Of a stretch of 64,000 nt of DNA, positions 28,802 to 37,557 are shown in pieces. This stretch comes from Myroides odoratimimus (GTDB lineage: Bacteria; Bacteroidota; Bacteroidia; Flavobacteriales; Flavobacteriaceae). Where the stretch lies: positions 19,915 through 83,914 of the forward strand of contig NZ_BCMQ01000016.1 of the NCBI RefSeq assembly GCF_001485415.1, read 5' to 3'. The notes under the pieces are model-generated. The model was not told the origin of the DNA. It was given only the letters and a program-made list of their open reading frames with translations, and did not search any database. Both the position numbers and the translations under genes were made by a program. The first letter of the stretch is position 1; the number at the start of each line of letters is the position of its first letter.

Positions 28802-29518
28802 TTAAGAATAAGTATTAAGGCAAATGACGGTGTCCTCTTTCTCATTATAATAAAGTACACAATCGTTACCATCTGTAAAGAACTCACATCCTATCGTCAT
28901 CCCAATAGGCGTATAATTATCTGATATAAAAGAAGCTGACACTATCTCACTTAGTTCGTTATAACGCGAAGTAGTATCAAAATCCTCGTCTCCCACTTTA
29001 TACACATAAGGGCTAGGATCTGCCTTGCCAAAGCCATCTATTAATTGTCTATATTTAGCAAATTGTCCTGTTTTTTGAAAAACTAGTTTGTTTAAAGAAT
29101 AGGCATAGAAGAACTCTATATAGGTCTCTAGATCTAGCTCATCATCAGTTAAGTCAGTCACTAAAGGTATTACCCTCTCAGTATAGTCTTCTAGAGACAT
29201 CTTCGCTTTAAAATAATAATCTGCATTTGTCCAGAACTCTTCTTCTAATACAGAAGATACAGCCTGAGCCACTTTATGTCCTTTATATAGAGTAATATCT
29301 CCACTAAATACATACTTTCCTTCTTTTAATGAGAAACAAAAATGATCAAATGAATTCTGATCAGAATTACTTTCATCATTTGTCCAGATACCATTATGAG
29401 AGACAAAGTGTACATTCTTACCAGAAGCTAGTTCCACTGTACACAGTGGATAGAAGATTCCCCTTACTGTATCATCTATAAAGACCTCTTCAAATTTAGG
29501 GTATAACACGATTTCCAT
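28802..29518 (-). CDS. Hypothetical protein
   Basis: Family not recognised. 238 residues, acidic, no signal peptide or membrane segment. It starts with alternating strands (MEIVLYPKFEEVFIDD) and has an acidic helical middle (LTDDELDLETYIEFFYAYSL). Its stop lies 4 bp from the start of the YwqG-like gene, so the two are one operon. The neighbourhood of SMI1- and YwqG-type genes makes an immunity-like role possible. Confidence 0.6.
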   Translation of the reverse strand: MEIVLYPKFEEVFIDDTVRGIFYPLCTVELASGKNVHFVSHNGIWTNDESNSDQNSFDHFCFSLKEGKYVFSGDITLYKGHKVAQAVSSVLEEEFWTNADYYFKAKMSLEDYTERVIPLVTDLTDDELDLETYIEFFYAYSLNKLVFQKTGQFAKYRQLIDGFGKADPSPYVYKVGDEDFDTTSRYNELSEIVSASFISDNYTPIGMTIGCEFFTDGNDCVLYYNEKEDTVICLNTYS

Positions 29519-29938
29519 TGACTTTCTTTTTTCTAAAATAGAACACGAAAATACATTTTTAAATCTGCTTTCACCTTAATGAAAACAGCTATTTTAGAGT
29601 AGTATTATCACAGTAGTACACCAGTCTAACTACTTCTGAAGAGTGTACTTTCTTCTTAAAAACATACAATACAGTTAGTGGAGATCAAAGAAACTGTACA
29701 GTCATAGTAGGACGAGACAGTGTTTATATACTGTAGGGTACTTCCCTTCCTTTTACTATTTGTTGATATGCTCTTATTTTATTATTCATCGTATTGTATT
29801 TAGATTAAGATATATATAAAGTAAAAAGCCGTAGTCTTAAAATAAGGCTACGGCTTTTATGCGAATTAATAATAACTTTCTTTTGTTTTTTAACAAATAC
29901 TAATATAGTAAATAATTTTAACATTTAAAGAAACATTA
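29519..29938. other. Gene-free stretch with terminator
   Basis: About 420 bp. It holds the terminator of the GrpB-like gene (29823-29858) and a 21-codon minus-strand frame at 29724-29789 (MNNKIRAYQQIVKGREVPYS) that I cannot support as a gene. Nothing else is seen. Confidence 0.5.
29823..29858 (-). terminator. Terminator of GrpB-like gene
   Basis: AAAAAGCCGTAG / CTACGGCTTTT stem with a loop of about 12 nt; on the minus strand it is followed by TTTTTAC. Confidence 0.75.
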
Positions 29939-30538
29939 TTATTTCTTTTTATCTAAAAACAACTTTATAGCCTTAGCTTCTTCTGTTTTTATAAAACTAT
30001 CCTTACCTTCATTATAATGATTTCCATCTCTCCACTCCATTGTGCTCAGTTTTTCTTTTAATTCTTGATAAGCCTTTTTCACAGCAGGATGTGCTCTTAG
30101 GTAATCTCTAAAAGCGATATGACGTGTCCAGTTCATGTTATCCACTGGGATAGCATGTATATTAGCTACTCTTATATCGTGATTGTGTAGCCCTTCAGGC
30201 ACTTCTGTTCCTATTCCTATCTGAGTAGGAAATCCATATACACTAGGCTCTTGATCCAACTTAACGAAAAATCTTCTGTAAGGCATTTCTTCATTGTATA
30301 GTTCATAATAGATATACCCTTTTGCAGTCATAAGGCTAGGCAGTTTATCTAAATCTTCCTCTGATTTTAACCCTATCATAATATCGATAATAGGCTTAGC
30401 AGATAATCCCTCTACAGAAGTACTCCCGATATGCTCTATCTGTACCTCTAAGTGATTTAATACAGGTGCTAATTCTCCTTTTATAAGGTCAAACTCCTCT
30501 CTCCACTGAGGATTGTATTTCTCAAAAGCTACTTTCAT
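29939..30538 (-). CDS. GrpB-like nucleotidyltransferase (UPF0157)
   Basis: 199 residues. The start VAFEKYNPQWREEFDLIKGEL, the core IEHIGSTSVEGLSAKPIIDIMIGL (GS-T-VPGL-K-ID of the nucleotidyltransferase fold) and LRAHPAVKKAYQELKEKL are diagnostic of the GrpB/UPF0157 family. Some members are tied to coenzyme A or aminoglycoside-like nucleotidyl transfer, but no reaction is established for this branch. It stands alone with its own terminator. Confidence 0.85.
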   Translation of the reverse strand: MKVAFEKYNPQWREEFDLIKGELAPVLNHLEVQIEHIGSTSVEGLSAKPIIDIMIGLKSEEDLDKLPSLMTAKGYIYYELYNEEMPYRRFFVKLDQEPSVYGFPTQIGIGTEVPEGLHNHDIRVANIHAIPVDNMNWTRHIAFRDYLRAHPAVKKAYQELKEKLSTMEWRDGNHYNEGKDSFIKTEEAKAIKLFLDKKK

Positions 30539-30611
30539 GGTTTTACGATATACTGGGTTCTATTCGTTACAAAGATACTCTTCACTCTTTAAGACACTTA
30601 AAACTAAAGTC

Positions 30612-30642
30612 AAAAAAAGCACCAATAAACAATATTGGTGCT
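30612..30642 (-). terminator. Terminator of SMI1/KNR4-like gene
   Basis: AAGCACCAATA (30618-30628) and TATTGGTGCTT (30632-30642) form an 11-bp stem with a 3-nt loop, followed on the minus strand by TTTTT. Confidence 0.8.
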
Positions 30643-30651
30643 TCAACTATC

Positions 30652-31341
30652 TTATTCGGAGTATGGAAACGAAACATTCATCTTCTCATAAGGAATGTAC
30701 TTCGCTAATATCTCTTTATACTCTGTATAGGTCAATAATCCTCTATACTTATCATTGGTATCTTCTAATCTATAATCGATGATAGGACGCTCTATTAACT
30801 CCTGTAGAAGAGCCACTTTATCCTCTGATAGATACTGTATATGTGTCTTTAGGGTAGCCCTAAGGTTTTCTATAAACTCTTGATCAGACTGATTGTTATA
30901 GGTATCTAGCTGACTCATATCCATCACGATGCGTTTAAAGATAAAGTCTCTTAAATTCTTCGCTTCATAAGTAGCTTCTATATCATCGTGCCATACATAT
31001 ACGATAGGATAATCACCGTCTACTTCTTCATTCATCATGAAGCAATACATATCCCCTGCCCCATTCTTAGCAAACGAAATAAAGTTATACTCTTCCTTTA
31101 TCTCCATATAATTATCAGGATCTCTTAGCCAGGCTATATCTTCATCAACATCCTTTAAAGGAGTCAATTCGAAGTCATCACTAAATAACAATAAAGGTGG
31201 ATTATCTTTTAACTTCGGAAATGTCGTTGCATACCACATAGAGCTGTACTCTCCTACTTCTAACATATTATCCTTTTCTAACTGCTTATAAAGCTCAGGA
31301 TAAACGATATTATATTTCTGTTCTAATTCTGTTATAGTCAT
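30652..31341 (-). CDS. SMI1/KNR4-family protein
   Basis: 229 residues. The N-terminal half has the SMI1/KNR4 (SUKH) pattern: MTITELEQKYNIVYPELYKQL, YATTFPKLKD, DDIAW-like acidic motifs, FISFAKNGAGDMYCFMMN and YPIVYVWHDD. In bacteria this fold is common in immunity proteins against secreted or contact-delivered toxins. No toxin gene lies beside it here. It follows the leucine-rich-repeat-like gene by 11 bp and shares its transcript. Confidence 0.8.
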   Translation of the reverse strand: MTITELEQKYNIVYPELYKQLEKDNMLEVGEYSSMWYATTFPKLKDNPPLLLFSDDFELTPLKDVDEDIAWLRDPDNYMEIKEEYNFISFAKNGAGDMYCFMMNEEVDGDYPIVYVWHDDIEATYEAKNLRDFIFKRIVMDMSQLDTYNNQSDQEFIENLRATLKTHIQYLSEDKVALLQELIERPIIDYRLEDTNDKYRGLLTYTEYKEILAKYIPYEKMNVSFPYSE

Positions 31342-31352
31342 AGCTATTCTTT

Positions 31353-32492
31353 TTAAAAGTCTCTATATTCATCAAACCACTGATTAGCTTCTTCTTCCGC
31401 TATTACTAAAGAGCTAAAAGAAACTAATTGCATGACTGCTTCCCAAGTATCTTCTCTCTCTGTAGTTTCGATATTCGGTAGATTATTTATTATCTCTACT
31501 AATACCTTTATCGCTTCTTTGATTTCCTCTTTTGTCTTAGCTTTCTTAATTACCTTTAGAGCCTCTTTATACGCTTTTACAGTCACTTTATTATTCTTAC
31601 CTGTCCAAGATCCAAATGGGATACTAAACTCAGTAATAAACCACTCAGGCTTCTTTAAATTAGAAACAGAAGCGTATTGAAAGGTTCTCTCCTTCTCTAA
31701 TACAGTTAATTGTTTCTTTAATTCTTTACCGCCCTTTTCCTCAATATTCCAACCAATGAAATAATTTAGTTTAGACCAACTCGCTAAAGTTGGTATTCCT
31801 TCTAGGTTAGGCATATACCTCAACTCTAGGCTTTCTAAATTCTCAAACTGCTTTAATTCACCTAGATTACATACATTACCAGATAGCGATATTGCTGTCA
31901 AATTAGTGAATTGCGATAAACTATTACAATCAAAAGGTTGCCCATTCACTTTAGTATGAATATTGATCTCCTTGATATGTGCTGTCGTTTTAAGTACTTG
32001 TAATCTCAAGGGAGATACAGTATCATTAGCAAACGAAAAAGACAAAGCTTCTAGGTGCTCATAGTTCTCTAAAGTTAGATTACTGACCTTCCCTCTAATA
32101 GAGATGTCTTTCACTCCCTTGCCTAATATTAAGCGAATAGGATGATCAATAGTCACTACTAATCTTCTGATAGCTGCTTGACTAAAATCAGCTTCTTTAC
32201 AATCTAGTGGTACCCAATCTAGCTGTTCCATCTCACGAGTAGCACTCCACTGGATAAATGACGTATCATCTCCGTGGTATTCCATCACACGAGGCCAATT
32301 ACCTCCTGCTGGAACTTGAAACTCATTAAATACGCTCCAATTAATAGTATCTTCTCTCTCTACTAAAGCATCACATTTAGACATTGTAATTCCCTTAGTA
32401 CCTATCGCAAAACGACCTTGTCCTGCTGTTATCTTTACTTTATGACTATTCTCTTTAGTCAGTGATAAGTAAAATGGTTTATCTCTTTCCAT
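31353..32492 (-). CDS. Hypothetical protein with leucine-rich-repeat-like region
   Basis: 379 residues, no signal peptide. Residues about 140-260 show a repeating strand-turn pattern (ISIRGKVSNLTLENYEHLEALSF, LTAISLSGNVCNLGELKQFENLESLEL) like short leucine-rich repeats. The C-terminus is a Lys-rich helix pair with EDTWEAVMQLV. I do not recognise an exact family. It is cotranscribed with the SMI1/KNR4-like gene, suggesting a shared immunity-like or accessory function. Confidence 0.6.
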   Translation of the reverse strand: MERDKPFYLSLTKENSHKVKITAGQGRFAIGTKGITMSKCDALVEREDTINWSVFNEFQVPAGGNWPRVMEYHGDDTSFIQWSATREMEQLDWVPLDCKEADFSQAAIRRLVVTIDHPIRLILGKGVKDISIRGKVSNLTLENYEHLEALSFSFANDTVSPLRLQVLKTTAHIKEINIHTKVNGQPFDCNSLSQFTNLTAISLSGNVCNLGELKQFENLESLELRYMPNLEGIPTLASWSKLNYFIGWNIEEKGGKELKKQLTVLEKERTFQYASVSNLKKPEWFITEFSIPFGSWTGKNNKVTVKAYKEALKVIKKAKTKEEIKEAIKVLVEIINNLPNIETTEREDTWEAVMQLVSFSSLVIAEEEANQWFDEYRDF

Positions 32493-32498
32493 ACTTTC

Positions 32499-33266
32499 TT
32501 ATTTAAACCACACTTCATATCCAAATCTACAAATAGCAATGAACATGATGAATAAGAAGATATATCTCACCCATACCTGTCCTTTTAGAATAGCCATCTT
32601 CGCTCCAAAATATCCTCCTAAACCGTTACAAACAGCCATTGGGATAGCAACTTTCCATATAATAGCTCCTTTTAATAAAAATAAGCAGATACTACCAAAG
32701 TTGGTCACTAGGTTAATCAGTTTTGCATAAGCAGATGCTTTAAAAAAGTCAAAACCAATTAAAAAAACAAATCCCATAATAAAGAAAGTACCTGTAGCTG
32801 GCCCAATAAAACCATCGTAAAAACCTACTACTACCGAAATGATAACTCCCCAGATATACTTCTGTCTATCTGTAATATTAGTAATCGCTTTTCTAGAGAA
32901 GTCCTTTTTGACATAAGTGAATATCCATAGGGCTATTAAGATGATAAATAACAAAGGCTTCATAAAGTCATTATTCACTATCGTCAAAACATAAGAGCCT
33001 GCAAAAGCACTTCCAAAAGAGATCAAGGCTAATAGGGCAAAGTACATCCAGTTTATCTTAGTCTGCTTTAAATATTGTCTGACAGCTATAGCCGTTCCTG
33101 AAAAAGCGGGAATCTTAAGTGTACCTATCACAGTCGATACAGGGAGTTGGGGTAATAAGGCTAGGCCTAGTGGTGTTTGTATTAGTCCTCCTCCTCCTGC
33201 GATGGCATCTATAAACCCAGCACAGAAAGCAACTATTCCTAAATACAATAAGATATCTAATTCCAT
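32499..33266 (-). CDS. TauE/SafE (TSUP) family membrane transporter
   Basis: The start at 33266 (MELDILLYLGIVAFCAGFIDAIAGGGGL) fits the family; a 7-residue extension to 33287 is unlikely. About 255 residues, 7-8 membrane spans. The diagnostic FIDAIAGGGGLI motif is in the first span and a second repeat GVIISVVVGFYDGFIGPATGTFFI is in the middle, giving the two-fold TSUP layout. Members export or import sulfur-containing organic anions such as sulfite, taurine metabolites or sulfoacetate; the substrate here is unknown. It lies 6 bp before the LRR-like gene. Confidence 0.87.
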   Translation of the reverse strand: MELDILLYLGIVAFCAGFIDAIAGGGGLIQTPLGLALLPQLPVSTVIGTLKIPAFSGTAIAVRQYLKQTKINWMYFALLALISFGSAFAGSYVLTIVNNDFMKPLLFIILIALWIFTYVKKDFSRKAITNITDRQKYIWGVIISVVVGFYDGFIGPATGTFFIMGFVFLIGFDFFKASAYAKLINLVTNFGSICLFLLKGAIIWKVAIPMAVCNGLGGYFGAKMAILKGQVWVRYIFLFIMFIAICRFGYEVWFK

Positions 33267-33352
33267 TTGTGTTTTATAAGTACACAAATGTAGAAGTATT
33301 ACTTTATCTTCTAAAGTGTATTTTTCCTTTTTTATCTAAAAACCACTAGTTA

Positions 33353-33386
33353 ATAAAAAAACCACTAACAATAGTTAGTGGTTTTC
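33353..33386 (-). terminator. Terminator of T9SS cargo gene
   Basis: AAACCACTAAC (33359-33369) and GTTAGTGGTTTT (33374-33385) form an 11-bp stem with a 4-nt loop; on the minus strand TTTTTTT follows. Confidence 0.8.
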
Positions 33387-33456
33387 TTTCATTTTGTATT
33401 AAGAGCATCTATGTCAATAATACCTTAATAACTCTATTAATCATTTTCTTTTAACT

Positions 33457-34737
33457 TTATTCATTCTCTAAATGTAAGTATCCTTGTTTCTTGATAATTC
33501 TAGCTCCTCTAGCATCAGAATATTCGTATGTTAAGACGTAGAAGTAAGTACCTGTTGGTAGTTTAGCATTTTTATTCATAGTACCACGCCCTTCTGAATA
33601 TCCTTTAAATACATTACCATTACTATCATAATTGGTTGTTTCGTACACCTTAGCTCCCCATCTATTAAAGATCTGTACTTTGTTATTAGGGTAACGAGTA
33701 ATATTATCAATAATAAAATAATCATTCTTACCGTCTCCATTAGGAGAAACAGCGTTATATACGACTACATCACCATCTAACATTACATCAGTATTTACTG
33801 TCCCTAAAGTGAAGAATCCATAACCATTTACAGCAGTAGCTGTAGTTACTTCTTTATTTGCGATATCTACTACTCCTCCTTCATCTACCCAAATAAGATT
33901 ATGTGAATCCCAACGGATAATATGTAAATCTTTTTCTGGATTTAGTAACATCTCTTTCAATGTAGTATTCTCGCTCCAACTCAAGGTTAGCAAGACATCT
34001 CCTTCTGTGTTATTTCCTTTATCTACTAACCAAAACTCTTTTGTATTCAATAAATTAATTACTCCAGATTTATTACTATGAGATTCGAAGAACTGTTTAT
34101 CATCATAAATATATCTACTAACATAAACAGATTTATCACTTTTAGGAGCAGAGATTTTAGCATATCTAAAGTTACCTTTATTTCCTTGAGGGAACATAAA
34201 CTCATCGTTTCCTATTTTCTCTATCTCACCATCAGCAAAGCTTTTATCACTCACATTAATTGCTTTTGCTCCTTTTTGGAAACTGATCATCCCTTTTGAT
34301 AATCCTGTTGTTGCATTCAAAGTCGAGTCTACCTTTACAATTCCGTCTTGAAAATCCATTGTTCCATAGACATCTATATTTGTTTTCAGATCAAAAGCTC
34401 CTGCTGTCTGTGGATTATTTAAGACTACATCATAAAACTCAGTAAATGAGTTACCCGAAATAGTCTGTACCCCTGTTTCGTTCTCATATCTACTAAACAC
34501 GACTTTACCTGTCTTCGCATTTTTACTAATACTATAGATTCCTTCATTTGTAAAATTATTAAAGAAATAAACAGTACCATCATTAGTAAAGTCACCTTTC
34601 TTTTCGTTAATAAACTCCGCTACAGTACCCATTTCTGTACCTGGCATAACGGATAATATTCCTTCATTTACAGTTTGTGCTGAAGCAATACATGGCACTA
34701 GCCCAAGAATTATTAAACTGATATTCTTCTTTTTCAT
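33457..34737 (-). CDS. Secreted protein with gliding-motility-associated C-terminal (type B T9SS) sorting domain
   Basis: 426 residues. A signal peptide (1-20, CIASAQ) is followed by a beta-rich body. The last 85 or so residues carry the CHU_C-type sorting domain: AVSPNGDGKNDYFIIDNI, VQIFNRWGAKVYETTNYD and LPTGTYFYVLTYEY ending KKQGYLHL. This domain sends proteins through the type IX secretion system to the cell surface or medium. The body is not assigned; it resembles a structural adhesin, not an enzyme. Confidence 0.88.
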   Translation of the reverse strand: MKKKNISLIILGLVPCIASAQTVNEGILSVMPGTEMGTVAEFINEKKGDFTNDGTVYFFNNFTNEGIYSISKNAKTGKVVFSRYENETGVQTISGNSFTEFYDVVLNNPQTAGAFDLKTNIDVYGTMDFQDGIVKVDSTLNATTGLSKGMISFQKGAKAINVSDKSFADGEIEKIGNDEFMFPQGNKGNFRYAKISAPKSDKSVYVSRYIYDDKQFFESHSNKSGVINLLNTKEFWLVDKGNNTEGDVLLTLSWSENTTLKEMLLNPEKDLHIIRWDSHNLIWVDEGGVVDIANKEVTTATAVNGYGFFTLGTVNTDVMLDGDVVVYNAVSPNGDGKNDYFIIDNITRYPNNKVQIFNRWGAKVYETTNYDSNGNVFKGYSEGRGTMNKNAKLPTGTYFYVLTYEYSDARGARIIKKQGYLHLENE

Positions 34738-35303
34738 AACTACTCTTTTTATTCATTTTATCCCCAGCTTTAAAAGCAATATTAGCTTTCAATCTCTGGT
34801 TTTTTTAACCTTATCCCTACGAGGTCGTTTTACAATAAAACCAAAAATCGCACCAATTAATCTATTTTGTATAAAATTTTGTACCTAATCATTCTTCTAT
34901 TAGATCTTTTCAGCAATTTCACTAGTCTCAAACACCTATAAAACGAACACACTATTTATTATTTTATCATAATTACTAGCAATACAAAAATAGAACTTAA
35001 CCAACAATATTTAATACTACACAAACATTTATACACAATAAATAAAAATATTATACAAATACACGATTAAAACTCATAAAATAACAATTGTAAAAAATAA
35101 TTTACAAAAACCTTCTAGTCACCATAGGCGACTCCCCTCTAGTCTATAAACACCTCATGTATACCTCTAGTGATTAATCGTTAAATTACAATCTTATTTT
35201 ACAACAAACAATCGCTAATGGTGAATATTTAATTCTCTGATGCTTTTATCATTTATTCAACTACTCTTACTGTCTTTCTGAACATTAAAATAATATTTTA
35301 AAA

Positions 35304-35343
35304 AAATAAGAGCCAAATATCTAAAGATACTTGACTCTTATTT
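35304..35343 (-). terminator. Strong hairpin with T run (orphan)
   Basis: A 19-bp stem (35304-35322 with 35325-35343, two mismatches that are partly G-U) and a very short loop. On the minus strand the stem is followed by TTTTTTT. It has no long gene just upstream; the 24-codon unit and hairpin at 35433-35467 lie about 100 bp before it. Confidence 0.55.
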
Positions 35344-35432
35344 CTACTTTTCTTTTCCATTAATATTATACATTATCCAGCACCTATACAGGATACTAAT
35401 AAAGCTTAGTAAATGACCGATTAAAAAAACAT

Positions 35433-35467
35433 AGGTTCTAGTTAGATAATACACTAACTAGAAACCT
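35433..35467 (-). terminator. Terminator after the tiny hydrophobic frame
   Basis: GGTTCTAGTTAG (35434-35445) and CTAACTAGAAACC (35454-35466) pair with one bulge. On the minus strand a T-rich run (ATGTTTTTTT) follows, 67 bp past the stop of the 24-codon frame. Confidence 0.5.
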
Positions 35468-35533
35468 ACTACAAACAACGTATCTATAATTCGGCCAGAA
35501 CTATATTTTATCGTATAACTACAAAGCGCAGTA

Positions 35534-35608
35534 TTATAGTAAATGCGTTATAAACTCTCTTACAAGAGAATAAATCACGACAACAGCACTTAATATCCAT
35601 TTTATCAT
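35534..35608 (-). CDS. Candidate 24-residue hydrophobic peptide
   Basis: The frame MIKWILSAVVVIYSLVREFI... (24 residues, ending THLL, then TAA) would form one membrane helix with a charged end. It has AGGAG 4 bp before the ATG, an uncommonly good ribosome site for this genome. A promoter-like pair lies upstream at 35669-35698 and a terminator-like hairpin follows at 35433-35467. The form resembles type I toxin peptides or small membrane regulators. No homology is known to me, and a frame this short can occur by chance. Confidence 0.35.
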   Translation of the reverse strand: MIKWILSAVVVIYSLVREFITHLL

Positions 35609-35668
35609 AATACTCCTATTTATGACGTTATAACTATTTTTTACAATTACTTCTTTACTGTATATAAG

Positions 35669-35698
35669 CAAGAATATTGACTCTAATTCTATTTTCAA
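35669..35698 (-). promoter_or_regulatory. Predicted promoter of the tiny hydrophobic frame
   Basis: On the minus strand TTG (35696-35698), 19 bp, then TATTCTTG (35669-35676), one mismatch from TAnnTTTG. The leader would be about 50 nt. Confidence 0.35.
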
Positions 35699-35854
35699 CA
35701 AAACCTCTAATCAAATCAATACTTCTTATTAAAAGAAATATTCTTAACAGAAAACATTAAGTATCCTTCATTAATACTAAGATTTCAATACCTAGAGAGT
35801 CTCTTATGAAGAGCAAATATATAACAAATCACTTAATGGTGACTTAATAATTAG

Positions 35855-35862
35855 TACTTTTG
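35855..35862 (+). promoter_or_regulatory. -7 box of TetR-family gene
   Basis: TACTTTTG matches TAnnTTTG. Because it overlaps 35860, an ATG there cannot be the translation start, which supports the start at 35887. Confidence 0.45.
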
Positions 35863-35886
35863 ATAAAATATTTTTTTTACTTCATT

Positions 35887-36516
35887 ATGTCAGAGAAAAA
35901 GGAAAAACCAAGAGAGAGAAATAAAGAAAAAAGTAAAGAAACATTACTTCAAGCAGTAGGAATAATCTTAAAGGAAAAAGGCTATTCTGCTCTTAAAGTA
36001 AATGATATCGCTGCAACGGCAGGCTTAGACAAAAAACTTATCTATAATTACTTTGGAGGTGTAGATCAATTACTTGATGAGTATATCAACTCCCAATATT
36101 TTTGGAACAATATAGATCCTGATTTATTGTTAGACGAAGCCACTAAAGATGGCGGAAAAGAAATGGGTAAAGCATTATTAGCTGAACAATACGACTTTGT
36201 TCAACAAAACAAGGAGTTTCAAAAACTAATGCTTTGGCAATTATCCGAAGACAGAGATTCTTTAAAAAGAATTATAACTAAACAGGAAGATATAGGAGAA
36301 GTACTATTTAAGAATGTATCTGATCATCACTTTGGTGATAAAGCAGATAATTATCGCGCTTTAATGGCTATTCTTGTATCTGGGGCTTATTACCTCAACT
36401 TATACGCTGAACACAATGGAAGGTATTTCTGTGGTATAGACCTCCACAGTGATGAAGGAAGACAAAAGATAAAAGAGGCAATGAACTCTATTATAGACAA
36501 GGCCTACGAAAAGTAA
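35887..36516 (+). CDS. TetR/AcrR-family transcriptional regulator
   Basis: The start is the ATG at 35887 (MSEKKEKPRERNKEKSKETLL). 209 residues. The N-terminal helix-turn-helix is at about 14-62 (TLLQAVGIILKEKGYSALKVNDIAATAGLDKKLIYNYFGGVDQLLDEYI), and the C-terminal part is a helical ligand/dimer domain. The regulon is unknown; the neighbour, separated by a shared terminator, is an AraC-family gene in the opposite direction. Confidence 0.88.
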   Translation: MSEKKEKPRERNKEKSKETLLQAVGIILKEKGYSALKVNDIAATAGLDKKLIYNYFGGVDQLLDEYINSQYFWNNIDPDLLLDEATKDGGKEMGKALLAEQYDFVQQNKEFQKLMLWQLSEDRDSLKRIITKQEDIGEVLFKNVSDHHFGDKADNYRALMAILVSGAYYLNLYAEHNGRYFCGIDLHSDEGRQKIKEAMNSIIDKAYEK

Positions 36517-36566
36517 AAAACAAGAAAGAGAATAGTATAACTTATATCTATTCTCTTTCTTGTTTT
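36517..36566. terminator. Bidirectional terminator between TetR and AraC genes
   Basis: A perfect 19-bp stem (36517-36535 with 36548-36566) around a 12-nt loop, with A and T runs on the two sides, serving both converging genes. Confidence 0.85.
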
Positions 36567-36589
36567 AAACATTGTCAATACTAGACAAG

Positions 36590-37477
36590 TTATAATATAA
36601 ACTTATGTTTGCGATAATCACTAGGTGAATACCCTGTCACCTTTTTAAATAACCTTGTAAAATAAGAAGGTGAATTATACTTTAATTCAAAAGCGATACC
36701 TGCAATATCTCTTGTTTTATCTTGTAAGAGTATTTGACTATGTAAGATACTAATCTCATTAATCCACTGTTTAGGTGGTTTATTAGTAGCTTCCTTGACA
36801 CATTTATTGAGATAATTCTCTGAGATGTGAAGAAGGTTAGCATAAAACAGTACATTCTTATGGTCGATATGAAATTTCTGTACCAACTCTCTGAAGCGAA
36901 AGGCAATATCTAGTTGTCTACTCATCGGAGTCTTCTTTTCCATATCAACGCGAATTACCTTCATTAATATAGCCTCTAACAAAGTAACACAAATCTCTAC
37001 ATCTCTATTTTCACTTAAAGATTCTTCTTCTAGCAAATCTAATGTTCTACCTACCCAACTCGCATTCATCTCATTAAGCTTTACATGAGGATTCATGGCA
37101 AAAAACTTTAAATCAGTTGCTCCTAATGATATATCTGTAACCACATCGTTCTCATATATAACAAAATACCCCCTGATATCCTCTGATATAGATAGGGTTG
37201 CTGTTATATTTCCATTCTTGACATTGATAATCTCATGTTTAGACAAAGTATAAGCTCCACTATCTAAATACTGTGTCATCTCCCCCGTAGTCAACATAAT
37301 CATAAAATTAAATGTGGTACGATAAGGGATAACAGGCATTAAAATTCCCCTTAAATAGTCTTCTAAACGATAAACTTGAATCTTGCTATCATTCTCTAAA
37401 TAACTATTATCCAAATGAGGCAAAAACAACTTCTTATACTGATAGTTGTTCAATATTTCAATAGACGGCTTCGACAT
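36590..37477 (-). CDS. AraC-family transcriptional regulator
   Basis: 295 residues. The last about 100 residues form the AraC helix-turn-helix pair: ENYLNKCVKEATNKPPKQWI and IAFELKYNSPSYFTRLFKKVTGYSPSDYRKHKF. The N-terminal cupin-like domain binds an effector (YALSKHEIINVKNGNITATL). It lies directly after the urea-transporter end of the urease cluster in the same direction (80 bp gap), but whether it controls urease is not shown by the sequence. Confidence 0.9.
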   Translation of the reverse strand: MSKPSIEILNNYQYKKLFLPHLDNSYLENDSKIQVYRLEDYLRGILMPVIPYRTTFNFMIMLTTGEMTQYLDSGAYTLSKHEIINVKNGNITATLSISEDIRGYFVIYENDVVTDISLGATDLKFFAMNPHVKLNEMNASWVGRTLDLLEEESLSENRDVEICVTLLEAILMKVIRVDMEKKTPMSRQLDIAFRFRELVQKFHIDHKNVLFYANLLHISENYLNKCVKEATNKPPKQWINEISILHSQILLQDKTRDIAGIAFELKYNSPSYFTRLFKKVTGYSPSDYRKHKFIL

Positions 37478-37557
37478 ATTTCAACCAAATAATTAAGGCA
37501 AATTTTATAAAATAAATAGATCATTATCAATAGTCTATAGCTAATATTTTGCCAATA

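Larger units (their letters stand above)
34738..35859. other. Gene-poor 1.1-kb region with hairpins and a possible tiny gene
   Basis: No long frame is present. From left to right it holds AT-rich sequence with nothing recognisable (34738-35300), an orphan hairpin (35304-35343), a second hairpin (35433-35467), a 24-codon hydrophobic frame (35534-35608) with promoter-like signals, and the TetR promoter (35855-35862). Confidence 0.5.

Noticed and set aside
29724..29789. 21-codon minus-strand frame (MNNKIRAYQQIVKG...)
   Set aside because: No ribosome site, promoter or known relative; too short to support.
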